The translations under genes and the position numbers were made by a program. The notes under the pieces were generated by a model that did not search any database, was not told the origin of the DNA, and was given only the letters and a program-made list of their open reading frames with translations. Positions 17,427-25,578 of a DNA stretch of 64,000 nt are shown in pieces (the first letter of the stretch is position 1; the number at the start of each line of letters is the position of its first letter). The stretch comes from Halohasta litchfieldiae (GTDB lineage Archaea > Halobacteriota > Halobacteria > Halobacteriales > Haloferacaceae), in contig NZ_CP024845.1 in NCBI RefSeq assembly GCF_002788215.1, positions 2,108,001 to 2,172,000 of the forward strand, given 5' to 3'.

Positions 17427-18041
17427 ATGGCCACATACACCGCGATTGCGGACGTAAGCGAGACACTGGTTGCACTGCTTCGTGACCAGTTTGCCGCCCG
17501 CGATGACGTGTTTTCGATGGGCGGTGAGTCGGTTTCGCTGGTTGCGCCCGACGCAGTCGACGAGGAATCCGAGACACGGCTTTCGGTGTCGCTGTATCGG
17601 ATCGAAGAGAACGCCTCGATGAAAAATACTGATTTGGCCCACGCGGCAGGCGATCCAACTGTCTCCCAGGAGCCGCCGCTCGCGCTTGATCTCTACTATC
17701 TGGTGACTGCCTACCCCGGTGGTGGGAGTGACGACGAGACAGCCGCGACAGTCGAACAGCAGCGCGTGTTGGGGCTGGCGATGCAGACGTTCCACGACAA
17801 CGCCGTCCTGAGCGACGATCAGCTCACCGGCTCCCTCGATCCGGACGTCGACCTGCAGATCTCGCTGGTCAGTACCTCGGTCGACGAACTCACTGGGCTT
17901 TGGTCGACGGTCCCCGAGGCCGCCTTCCAGCCATCGGCGGTCTACCACGTCGGCCCGGTACTCATTGACTCCCGGCAGCGTGAGGAGGTAACGCCGGTCA
18001 CTGATCGCGAGACGACAGTCGACCGCACGCCCGAGCGATAG
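17427..18041 (+). CDS. eCIS DUF4255 protein, tail-cap/terminator (Afp16/Pvc16-like)
   Basis: A 204-residue protein of the DUF4255 family, whose eCIS members (Afp16, Pvc16) cap the distal end of sheath and tube and stop elongation. The N-terminal helix (AIADVSETLVALLRDQF), the strand RLSVSLYRIEENASMKN, the LDLYYLVTAYPG core and QRVLGLAMQTFHDNAVL are the conserved family blocks. The ATG at 17427 is preceded by a GGTAGGTGAT purine-rich stretch and is chosen over the GTG at 17418. It opens the eCIS cluster. Confidence 0.9.
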   Translation: MATYTAIADVSETLVALLRDQFAARDDVFSMGGESVSLVAPDAVDEESETRLSVSLYRIEENASMKNTDLAHAAGDPTVSQEPPLALDLYYLVTAYPGGGSDDETAATVEQQRVLGLAMQTFHDNAVLSDDQLTGSLDPDVDLQISLVSTSVDELTGLWSTVPEAAFQPSAVYHVGPVLIDSRQREEVTPVTDRETTVDRTPER

Positions 18042-18061
18042 TCGACCTCAACCGATACGAA

Positions 18062-18069
18062 ATTTTAAA
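18062..18069 (+). promoter_or_regulatory. TATA-like box inside the eCIS cluster
   Basis: ATTTTAAA in the 138-base gap between the cap gene and the 1418-residue gene, about 110 bases before the next ATG. It may give a second promoter so that downstream genes are not only dependent on the cap-gene transcript. Assigned from AT content and position only. Confidence 0.35.
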
Positions 18070-18179
18070 CGTGAGATGTCGGCCAAAGCTACCAAGACGA
18101 TGTACTGGACCGGCACTCGGTCGACAGCCCTCGGATTGCCTCCAGCCCTTGTTAGTCCGATCTCTGTCGGTGGTCGACT

Positions 18180-21100
18180 ATGAACGGCAGCCGGTGGGAT
18201 GACGGAGCCCTTGAACCACAAGTTCGGGAGATTGCGGTCACCGAGTCCGTCAGTGACACTCTCGGGGAGTCTGATCGCGGGACTGGCGGTATCGAGACCA
18301 TCACGACTGGGATTGATTTTGACTCGAATCTCGGGTTGATAACGGTCGACGGAATGGAGCCGACTGCTGGACGCCTCGGCAATGGTGGCCTGTTCGCCGG
18401 GCTGCTCGGCCTCAATATCGCTCGCTACGACAGCCCAGCACGGCTCACGTTTCGTGACCATACGTTCGGTGTCGACGCAACCGACCCGGACTCGCCACTC
18501 GATCATCCCGCAGCTGTCCCACGTCCTGTAGATGTCCCACGTCCTGCAGATGGACCTCATCCTACGAATGGCTCACTGCAGGCGGCTGGGTCGCCAGTTC
18601 CCCCCGACATATCTGGGTCGCCGGTCGACCACGAGACGCCGATCTCGATGGCCAGTGATCCTAATCTGACCACTCGCAGCACACAGTCCGGTCCGTCGAC
18701 TGATCTTCGCCACCGATTACCGGCCGACACAACTGCGCACTCTGTCTCACCCATCGCTGCCAGTCATGATCCGCGAACGCTGGTGTCGGTTACGGGTTCG
18801 CGTCGACAGGTGGCCACTCCTGCGGACGCCGGCCCCACAGAACACTCACACGTCCCCCGACCGTTGATTCGGTCCCGTCGGCCACTGGCGGAACTACAGT
18901 CTTATTCGGCCGAGCATGACCGCTCGCGCCGTCTCTCTGCGTCGACAGTGGAGTCGGCTACGGTATCAGATGGCTACTCTGCTTCTGATCCGACCATCCA
19001 TGCGTCTGTCAATGACGCCAAGCCGTCTCGGCGTGTGTCACTGCCCGATCCTCCGGGACTGTCGACGGCTGAGACAGTCTGGCAGCCGCACACTCCGACA
19101 CCAGATCGGTCCCCCGTCGACTCGTCGGGACGGCTATCTGTCGACACCCACCGATCTGTCGACAGCTCCCAGTCGGCTCCCTCACGGAGACGGCTACCCT
19201 CCCGGCGAACGTCGACGGCGGCTGGTCGGCCTACACCCCCCGACACGACACCCCCGCAGTCGGTCAACCAGCTATCGGCAGTCGACCGTTCGCAGACTCC
19301 GACGACAAGACGTGTCTCGTGGCCACGGAGTACTGATTCACTGGCTACACAGCCCGACAGTACCCACCGTAGCCGGGCACCCTCCCGACACCGACTGGCT
19401 GCTGTCGACCCACTTGACGGTACCACACCACCGAGTGGTAGTGGAGCAATGTTCTCGGTACCGTCGGCTCGGAGACCGAAACCCCGTTCGGAGCGCGTGG
19501 GCGTGACTGTTGCTGGAGAGACAACTGATGTAGAGCCGAAGGAGGCGACACCGACCGCCACAGCAGGTCGTGGACACTACGACCGCCCATTCACCACTGC
19601 ACAGCAGTCCGGGCGGCGGCCATCATCGGGTCGACTGATCCAATCACCTGGTCAACAGAGGCAGTCCCAGCGACAGCCTTCGACTGCAGACATCTCGATA
19701 CTGCGGCCGTTCATTCATTCCGGCAGTTCGGTTGCGTCGACACCATCGACCCTTCAGCGCTCTCAGTTCGACAGGCCTCCTTCCGGGTCCGGACTCTCCA
19801 GCGACGCTGTCGAGTCGAACGCACGCGTCTTTCGGACTCTACCCAGTGCTCGCAGCGCAGTTTCGGGTCCCGAGCGTCGACTGCAACCGACACAGTCAGC
19901 CACTCAAGCTAGTCATCAGGCACGCTCTCAGCCGCCGTCGACCGTCACCGGTGGACCCACGACCAGCCGGTCGCCGACTCGACAGCACACCAGCCGCCAC
20001 AAACCACGGCAACGGCTTTCGGCGAGGGCTGCGACCTCCAACGATCAAACCGCTGTACGTGAGTTGTTCTCGACGAGCCGTCGACGGTCGGTTGTCGGCC
20101 ACCGACGGCTGCAGTCCCAGTCGCCGATGCCAGTCCAGTCGGGGAATCGATCCCGAGGCATGGCTGGCGCTCGGAACACACAGTCGACCGGTTCGGCTGG
20201 CCGCGGTACGTTGACCGAACAGCACTCTCGGCAGGACCACCGGCGGTCAACTTCTGAGACGGCATTAGCACGGACACAGGTATCCGGCGCTGCTCCCGGC
20301 ACCTCGATGGCTGTGACGGTCGACCGTGGGGCGACTCCGAGGAATGACCGCCGGCTAGCCCCGACGAATGGCGGCCAGTCAGCCAGCCACCCAGTCTCCC
20401 GTCGACAGTCACGAACGGGACAAACTCGAACGCCGACGCTGTTACCGGAAGCAACCGGTCGACGCCCGGCTGTCGATTCGGTCGGTGGCTGGGCGTCACT
20501 CACACAGCCACGACAGACCGCCGTCTCTCGGCTGTCGACTGCCTCGGTCGCCGGTCGAACTGTCGACCGGCACACCTCGGCGCTCTCTCATCGCTCATCG
20601 GTGTCGACGCCTGATCGAAACCTTCCGAATGCGGCTGACGCTCGCCAGCAGCCAGAGACGGTCGGATTGGCCATCGCGACCACCGACCGGAGCCAGTCGG
20701 CATCCGATGGTCGACGCAGCTTCATATCCGGTTCTACAGGATTCTCATCCGGTTCTCTAGAATCATCTCCGAGCGCGCACGCGGCACCTCAGACAGCGTA
20801 TGCGACTATTACCCCTCCCACGAATACGACTCCACGTGCCATCCGGTCGACTGCCGTCGGGACGTACCGATCCATTGAGACGAGTCTCGGATCGGCCGAC
20901 GATGCCAGTCGTGGGCAGTCTCACCCAGCCCTTGCTACTGTCTTCCCAAGTCGAACAGTTTCCAATGGCCCTCGTCTACGGGACACCACCGACCACGCGA
21001 CCCAGCGGCGGCCACGGCAGTCGTCCACTGAACTCAAGCGAGTTAGATCTCGTTCCGTTGGGTCTGGCTCGCCTGAATCAGCATCTAAGGATCGGGAACC

Positions 21101-22436
21101 CCACCACCGACTGACTCCGCTTCAGTCGACACCGGTCGTTGTCGAGTCGGCGATGGCTCCGGTCCGGACTGGCTCGATTGCGACACCGAGCGAGTACTGG
21201 CCATCGAAAGCCGATACGTCGAAGGCACACAGCGAACAGTCCGAACGTTTTCGACCTTCGGATCGCACGCCACGCAGAATTGGAGCCGCGTCACCGGCGA
21301 TCACCCGAGCAGACTCCTCACAGGGTGCCGCTGCCACCCGGCAGTCGACTGAGCCCAGACCACTGCCCCAGCTTTCATTGCCAGCAGGTCTCGCCTCGCG
21401 ATCTGCCGAGGGCGTCGTATCGTGGGATCGACTCGCCGACACCGGTCGACTGCGAGGGCAACACCCACCGAGTACGCTGTCGACGGCTCCCCGTTCCGAC
21501 GCCGTCTCACTGGATCGACACCAGCAATCAACACCCAACGCAGCTACTGGGCCGGCTGCGGTCGAGACACACCGTGGTGAAGCCCAGCCGGAGTCGACTG
21601 TCGGGCTCCGACACCATCGACAATCGACGGCGGGAGCGATGTCCGGCGGTGACACGGCCGGTTCGATCCACGAGCGGTCCGTCGACCGGACACGGATGTC
21701 GACTAGCTATGATGCGACTGTGCTGTCAGTGGCTGCGATGGACAGCCACCCGAGAGTCGCCGACCAAGATGACGACCGTCGACACCGTGCTGGCGGGACC
21801 ACAGCCACCGTTTCTGGTGGTGTCGACTGGACGGCCCACAGTGGCCGAAACTCCCAGCACTCCCAGCAGTCCACGGCCGCCACCGCGACCCGACCCGGCG
21901 AAACGGAGTCAGAAACGGCAATCGACTCGATGGCTCCGAAGATGGTCCCAGCGCGCTCGGGGACTGCCACGAGAGGCGCAAAATCGAACACAACCGATGG
22001 TCGACCCCAGATGACGTTCAAACAGTCATCGAGACAGACGGCTCACGATGGTGACGCCGACGCGGGCGACAGTGCCAAGCGTCGTGTCGACTCTCCCCGA
22101 CAGCGACCCGAGCGGTCCTCGGCTGGTGGCGGTGTGGCTGGTCGGGCTGACCCACAGCCAGCGTCGACGCGGCGCGATGAGACGATGGCTGAGTCGGAGC
22201 CATTCAATTCGGTCGACCGGCCCGACCATCAGCCCAAATCGAAGACGGACCAGACCCCGAATCGACGCCACCACCATCGACAGGACACTGACCGGCAGTC
22301 GGACCGGAGCGGTCTCGACGGGTCGCTCGGCGCGGAGTCACTGGCCTACGATGCCGACGTCGACCGCGTAGTCGAGACGTTGTATCGTCGGCTCGAACGC
22401 AAACTACGGATCGAACGCGAACGGACGGGATTCTAA
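18180..22436 (+). CDS. Giant Arg/Ser/Thr/Pro-rich eCIS protein with conserved-looking ends
   Basis: A 1418-residue protein of unknown function. Residues 1-100 look folded (DFDSNLGLITVDGMEP, GLFAGLLGLNIARYD, RLTFRDHTFGVD). About 1250 residues of low-complexity Ser/Thr/Arg/Pro/Gln-rich sequence follow, with very few aromatic residues and Arg far above Lys. The last 30 residues are a charged amphipathic helix (DVDRVVETLYRRLERKLRIE). It ends one base before the LysM gene, so it is part of the eCIS operon. No other long protein in the cluster could be the tape measure, making that role or a scaffold the leading guesses; the disordered composition is unlike helical tape measures. The strong positive charge is unusual for a haloarchaeal cytosolic protein. 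Confidence 0.8.
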   Translation: MNGSRWDDGALEPQVREIAVTESVSDTLGESDRGTGGIETITTGIDFDSNLGLITVDGMEPTAGRLGNGGLFAGLLGLNIARYDSPARLTFRDHTFGVDATDPDSPLDHPAAVPRPVDVPRPADGPHPTNGSLQAAGSPVPPDISGSPVDHETPISMASDPNLTTRSTQSGPSTDLRHRLPADTTAHSVSPIAASHDPRTLVSVTGSRRQVATPADAGPTEHSHVPRPLIRSRRPLAELQSYSAEHDRSRRLSASTVESATVSDGYSASDPTIHASVNDAKPSRRVSLPDPPGLSTAETVWQPHTPTPDRSPVDSSGRLSVDTHRSVDSSQSAPSRRRLPSRRTSTAAGRPTPPDTTPPQSVNQLSAVDRSQTPTTRRVSWPRSTDSLATQPDSTHRSRAPSRHRLAAVDPLDGTTPPSGSGAMFSVPSARRPKPRSERVGVTVAGETTDVEPKEATPTATAGRGHYDRPFTTAQQSGRRPSSGRLIQSPGQQRQSQRQPSTADISILRPFIHSGSSVASTPSTLQRSQFDRPPSGSGLSSDAVESNARVFRTLPSARSAVSGPERRLQPTQSATQASHQARSQPPSTVTGGPTTSRSPTRQHTSRHKPRQRLSARAATSNDQTAVRELFSTSRRRSVVGHRRLQSQSPMPVQSGNRSRGMAGARNTQSTGSAGRGTLTEQHSRQDHRRSTSETALARTQVSGAAPGTSMAVTVDRGATPRNDRRLAPTNGGQSASHPVSRRQSRTGQTRTPTLLPEATGRRPAVDSVGGWASLTQPRQTAVSRLSTASVAGRTVDRHTSALSHRSSVSTPDRNLPNAADARQQPETVGLAIATTDRSQSASDGRRSFISGSTGFSSGSLESSPSAHAAPQTAYATITPPTNTTPRAIRSTAVGTYRSIETSLGSADDASRGQSHPALATVFPSRTVSNGPRLRDTTDHATQRRPRQSSTELKRVRSRSVGSGSPESASKDREPHHRLTPLQSTPVVVESAMAPVRTGSIATPSEYWPSKADTSKAHSEQSERFRPSDRTPRRIGAASPAITRADSSQGAAATRQSTEPRPLPQLSLPAGLASRSAEGVVSWDRLADTGRLRGQHPPSTLSTAPRSDAVSLDRHQQSTPNAATGPAAVETHRGEAQPESTVGLRHHRQSTAGAMSGGDTAGSIHERSVDRTRMSTSYDATVLSVAAMDSHPRVADQDDDRRHRAGGTTATVSGGVDWTAHSGRNSQHSQQSTAATATRPGETESETAIDSMAPKMVPARSGTATRGAKSNTTDGRPQMTFKQSSRQTAHDGDADAGDSAKRRVDSPRQRPERSSAGGGVAGRADPQPASTRRDETMAESEPFNSVDRPDHQPKSKTDQTPNRRHHHRQDTDRQSDRSGLDGSLGAESLAYDADVDRVVETLYRRLERKLRIERERTGF

Positions 22437-23114
22437 ATGTCAGGCACACACAGCGGCAAACTCGAAACGGCACAGATACTCATCCTCAACGGCAAAAAGG
22501 AGGGCAAGACAATCGACTGCAAGTTCAACCCCTCGGAGTACACCGTCGGCAAGAGCGTCAACTACGGCGAACTGAAAGCCACCGGCTCAGGGGCCTCAAT
22601 TATGCAGTTCGTCGACGGCAATGCTGAGACATTATCTATGGAGCTGTTTTTCGACACCACCGACGAACTCGACGGCTCCGATCCGAACCAGCAGGCGGTC
22701 GACGTTCGGAAACAGTACACCGACATGATCGACACACTGCTGGCGGTCGACGGCGAACTCCACGCGCCGCCGGTCTGTCGGTTCGTCTGGGGCGAGGGAA
22801 TCGATTTCACCGCCATGGTCGAACACGCCGAAAAGCGGTTCACCAAGTTCCTGCCGAGCGGCGTCCCGATCCGTGCACGCGTCTCGTTGCAGTTCACCGA
22901 GTACAAGACAGCGGACTACCACAAATCCAAGGTCTCGCCGGAGTCGACCGACAAAACCAAGCGGTGGACGGTCGCCGAGGGCGATACACTCTGGCTGATC
23001 GCCGCCGAGGAGTACGGCGATTCGAGCCACTGGCGGACGATAGCCGACAAAAACGACGTACAAAACCCCCGGCAGCTCAGCGCCGGTGACACGCTCGAAT
23101 TGCCTCCACTGTAA
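22437..23114 (+). CDS. eCIS LysM-domain tube-initiator/baseplate protein (Afp7-like)
   Basis: A 225-residue protein with a contractile-system tube-initiator domain (residues 1-165; CKFNPSEYTVGKSVNY, PSGVPIRARVSLQFTEY) and a C-terminal LysM motif (WTVAEGDTLWLIAAEEYG at about 178-195, ending LELPPL). Afp7/Pvc7-type proteins connect the hub to the first tube ring, and phage gp53-like proteins share the LysM. In this setting LysM is structural rather than peptidoglycan-binding, as archaea lack murein. It starts directly after the giant protein's stop and ends two bases before the next gene. Confidence 0.93.
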   Translation: MSGTHSGKLETAQILILNGKKEGKTIDCKFNPSEYTVGKSVNYGELKATGSGASIMQFVDGNAETLSMELFFDTTDELDGSDPNQQAVDVRKQYTDMIDTLLAVDGELHAPPVCRFVWGEGIDFTAMVEHAEKRFTKFLPSGVPIRARVSLQFTEYKTADYHKSKVSPESTDKTKRWTVAEGDTLWLIAAEEYGDSSHWRTIADKNDVQNPRQLSAGDTLELPPL

Positions 23115-23116
23115 CG

Positions 23117-24136
23117 ATGAGCCCCAACCTCCAACCCAGATACTCGCCGCGATTTACCGTCGACATCGGTTCGACAACGTTTCAGGAGCCGGGCGGGCGG
23201 ATCGCCGATCTGGTCGTCGAAACCACGCTCTCCGGTGCCGACCGGTTTTCGTTCACGCTCAACTACCCCTTCGACGAGGAGTTGGGCGAGTTCAGCGGGC
23301 TCGACTGGAGCACGTTTGAGATCGGTACCGATGTCGAGATCGCAATGGGGTACGGCGGCGATGGGACGCTCACATCGCTGCTGACCGGCTCTATTCGCTC
23401 GATTCACTCGGAGTTCACTGTCGAGAAAGGGCCGGTTGTCACTATCAGCGGGTTCGGTCTCCTCAAGGGGTTGATGAACGGCACGAACTCCCGGTCGTGG
23501 GAGGGGGCGACCGTCGGCAAGGCCGTCAAAGATATTCTCTCGTCGTACCCGTTCGGGACTGTCGACGTGCAGGATGCGGATATCAAGCGCGTCAAACTGA
23601 TCCAAGACAATCAGAGTGACTACCGATTTCTTGAGGCACTGGCCGACCACTATGGCTTTGCCTTCTTTGCGGAGCGCGACACGGTCCGGTTTCGGCCACA
23701 GACGGGCCGTGGCAGCGACAGCAAACCAGTGGCCGAACTCTGGTACGGCGAGGCGTTGCACGACTTCTATGCCGAGATTACCGACACCAAATCCAATCAT
23801 CGTGTCGAGGTTCGGTCGTGGGACGCCGAAGCCGCCGAAGAGATCGTCGCAACCGCAGGCAGCACATCCGCAGACCACACCGAAGTATTCAGAGTGCCAG
23901 TTATGTCACGAAACGAAGCCAAACAGATCGCGGACAAGAAGCACAGTCGACACGCTGACGGCCGAATCGATGGCCACGGGGAAGCCGACGGCAACCCACA
24001 AATTCGGGCCGGAGCGGTCGTCACGCTCGAAGAGTTGGGTGGCCGATTTTCCGGCGACTACTACGTTACCAACGCGACCCATCGGATGGGAGGCTCCGGC
24101 TATCGGACGACCTTCGAGGCAATGGAGGTGGCCTGA
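23117..24136 (+). CDS. eCIS baseplate hub protein, phage late-control gpD/gp27-like
   Basis: A 339-residue hub protein of the phage late control gene D family (T4 gp27, N-terminal half of VgrG/Afp8). Recognisable blocks are the beta-barrel start PRFTVDIGSTTFQEPGGRIADL, the ADRFSFTLNYPFD segment, the DNQSDYRFLEALADHYGFAFFAE block and the end SGDYYVTNATHRMGGSGYRTTFEAMEV. It forms the trimeric adaptor between tube and spike. Its TGA overlaps the ATG of the spike gene, so the two halves of the bacterial Afp8 are made as separate, coupled proteins here. Confidence 0.93.
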   Translation: MSPNLQPRYSPRFTVDIGSTTFQEPGGRIADLVVETTLSGADRFSFTLNYPFDEELGEFSGLDWSTFEIGTDVEIAMGYGGDGTLTSLLTGSIRSIHSEFTVEKGPVVTISGFGLLKGLMNGTNSRSWEGATVGKAVKDILSSYPFGTVDVQDADIKRVKLIQDNQSDYRFLEALADHYGFAFFAERDTVRFRPQTGRGSDSKPVAELWYGEALHDFYAEITDTKSNHRVEVRSWDAEAAEEIVATAGSTSADHTEVFRVPVMSRNEAKQIADKKHSRHADGRIDGHGEADGNPQIRAGAVVTLEELGGRFSGDYYVTNATHRMGGSGYRTTFEAMEVA

Positions 24137-24885
24137 TGGATCACGCCGACATCTTCGACCGGTCGACCAAGAACCGAGACGGGATCAACGGAGTCCGAAT
24201 CGGCATCGTCACCGACAACGAGGACCCCAAGGATCTGGGCCGCGTGAAACTTCGGTTCCCGTGGCGCGAGGCCGACGACGAAAGCTACTGGGCCCGGATT
24301 GCGACCCAAATGAGCGGCAAACAGTACGGCTCGTACTTCCTGCCGGAGATCGACGACGAGGTTCTGGTCGCCTTCGCGGGCGGCGACGTCCACCAGCCGT
24401 TCGTCATTGGGTCGCTGTGGAACGGCAACCGCAAACCGCCACAGAAAAACAGCGACGGGAACAACGATATCCGTGAGATCGTCTCCCGACAAGGGCATCG
24501 CGTCCAGTTTGATGACAACTCCGACGATGGCGGCCACCTGAAGATCGAAACAAAGGCTGGCCACACGATCACGCTCGACGATGCGGACGGGAAAGAAAAG
24601 GTCGACATACGCGACAAATCCGGAACGAATCGTATCCGGCTTGATTCGTCGTCGGATACCGTCTCTATCGAGGCTGGAGACACGCTTGAACTGTCGGCGA
24701 AGACGATCAAACTTCGTGGCGACAAGAACGTCGACATCGGGGCCACACAGTCACTGGATCTCTCCAGCAAGTCGAAGGCGAGCCTGTCGAGCAACGGGAA
24801 ACTCGATATAAACAGTACGATGGCGATGGCCATCGAGGCAGGCGCGATTTTAAATATCAAAGGGAAGATGATTTTTCTTAACTAA
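24136..24885 (+). CDS. eCIS spike protein, gpV/VgrG OB-fold and beta-helix
   Basis: A 249-residue spike. Residues 15-100 are the gp5/gpV OB-fold (GINGVRIGIVTDNEDPKDLGRVKLRFPW, then LPEIDDEVLVAFAGGDVHQPFVIGSLWNG). From about residue 130 short repeated strands (GHTITLDDADG, NRIRLDSSSDTVSIEAGDTLELSAKTI, ...) form a triple-stranded beta-helix needle. It would sit under the gpD hub and carry the PAAR tip encoded next. Repeats of K-L-x-x-x-S type continue to the C-terminal INSTMAMAIEAGAILNIKG. Confidence 0.94.
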   Translation: MDHADIFDRSTKNRDGINGVRIGIVTDNEDPKDLGRVKLRFPWREADDESYWARIATQMSGKQYGSYFLPEIDDEVLVAFAGGDVHQPFVIGSLWNGNRKPPQKNSDGNNDIREIVSRQGHRVQFDDNSDDGGHLKIETKAGHTITLDDADGKEKVDIRDKSGTNRIRLDSSSDTVSIEAGDTLELSAKTIKLRGDKNVDIGATQSLDLSSKSKASLSSNGKLDINSTMAMAIEAGAILNIKGKMIFLN

Positions 24886-24886
24886 C

Positions 24887-25174
24887 ATGAATCCGGCAGC
24901 ACGACTCGGCGATGCGACTGCACACGGGACACCACTCGTTGGAAAGTGTAGCACGAACGTGATGATCGGCAAGAAACCAGCGTGGCGGGTGTTGGATCAC
25001 CACACCTGTCCGCTGACGAGTGGGGTGGTTCCGCACGTCGGCGGATCGGTTCTGAAGGGTAGTAGTTCGGTGTTTATCAACAAGCTGCCCGCGACCCGGC
25101 TCGGCGACAAGGTGATCGAAAACGGCCCGCCGAACACGATTGCCTCGGGCTGTCCGTCGGTCCACATTGGGTGA
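24887..25174 (+). CDS. eCIS PAAR-domain spike tip
   Basis: A 95-residue PAAR protein (Afp10-like) that sharpens the membrane-piercing spike. It opens with the PAARLGDATAHGTPL motif. The metal-binding residues are likely H13, the DHHTCPL pair, and the C-terminal CPSVHIG. The length is one PAAR domain with no effector fused to it, so no toxin is delivered as a PAAR fusion here. Starts one base after the spike stop. Confidence 0.95.
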   Translation: MNPAARLGDATAHGTPLVGKCSTNVMIGKKPAWRVLDHHTCPLTSGVVPHVGGSVLKGSSSVFINKLPATRLGDKVIENGPPNTIASGCPSVHIG

Positions 25175-25179
25175 TTTCG

Positions 25180-25578
25180 ATGAGTGAGGAGTTTTTGGGA
25201 ACCGGCTGGAGCTTTCCGGTCGACACCGACCATCGTGGCGATGTCGCGGCCTCGTCAGCTGAGACCGACATCCGTGAATCGATTCGGATCATCCTCGGGA
25301 CCGCGAAAGGCGAGCGCCTGATGCGGCCGGAGTTCGGCTGTGACATCCACAAACACCTGTTTTCGGCCGCCAACCCCGCGACGCTCAACATGATCGAACG
25401 CAGCGTCCAAGAAGCGTTGGTCCGGTGGGAACCCCGAATCGATATCGAGTCGGTCGACGCCCGGACCGACGATCAGCAGCCGAACAAGGTGTTGATTGAG
25501 ATTGACTACCACGTCAGAACCACCAACAGCCTCTCGAATATGGTGTATCCGTTCTACCTGACGGAGGGTGACGGATGA
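25180..25578 (+). CDS. eCIS baseplate wedge protein, gp25/GPW family (Afp9-like)
   Basis: A 132-residue gp25-like baseplate protein. Diagnostic residues are the helix ETDIRESIRIILGTAKGERLMRPEFGC, with the E-R-x-M-x-P-x-F-G motif, and the C-terminal strand KVLIEIDYHVRTTN. It clamps the first sheath ring to the baseplate. The ATG at 25180 is chosen; a GTG at 25171 overlapping the PAAR stop would add three residues. It overlaps the following baseplate-J gene by four bases. Confidence 0.94.
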   Translation: MSEEFLGTGWSFPVDTDHRGDVAASSAETDIRESIRIILGTAKGERLMRPEFGCDIHKHLFSAANPATLNMIERSVQEALVRWEPRIDIESVDARTDDQQPNKVLIEIDYHVRTTNSLSNMVYPFYLTEGDG

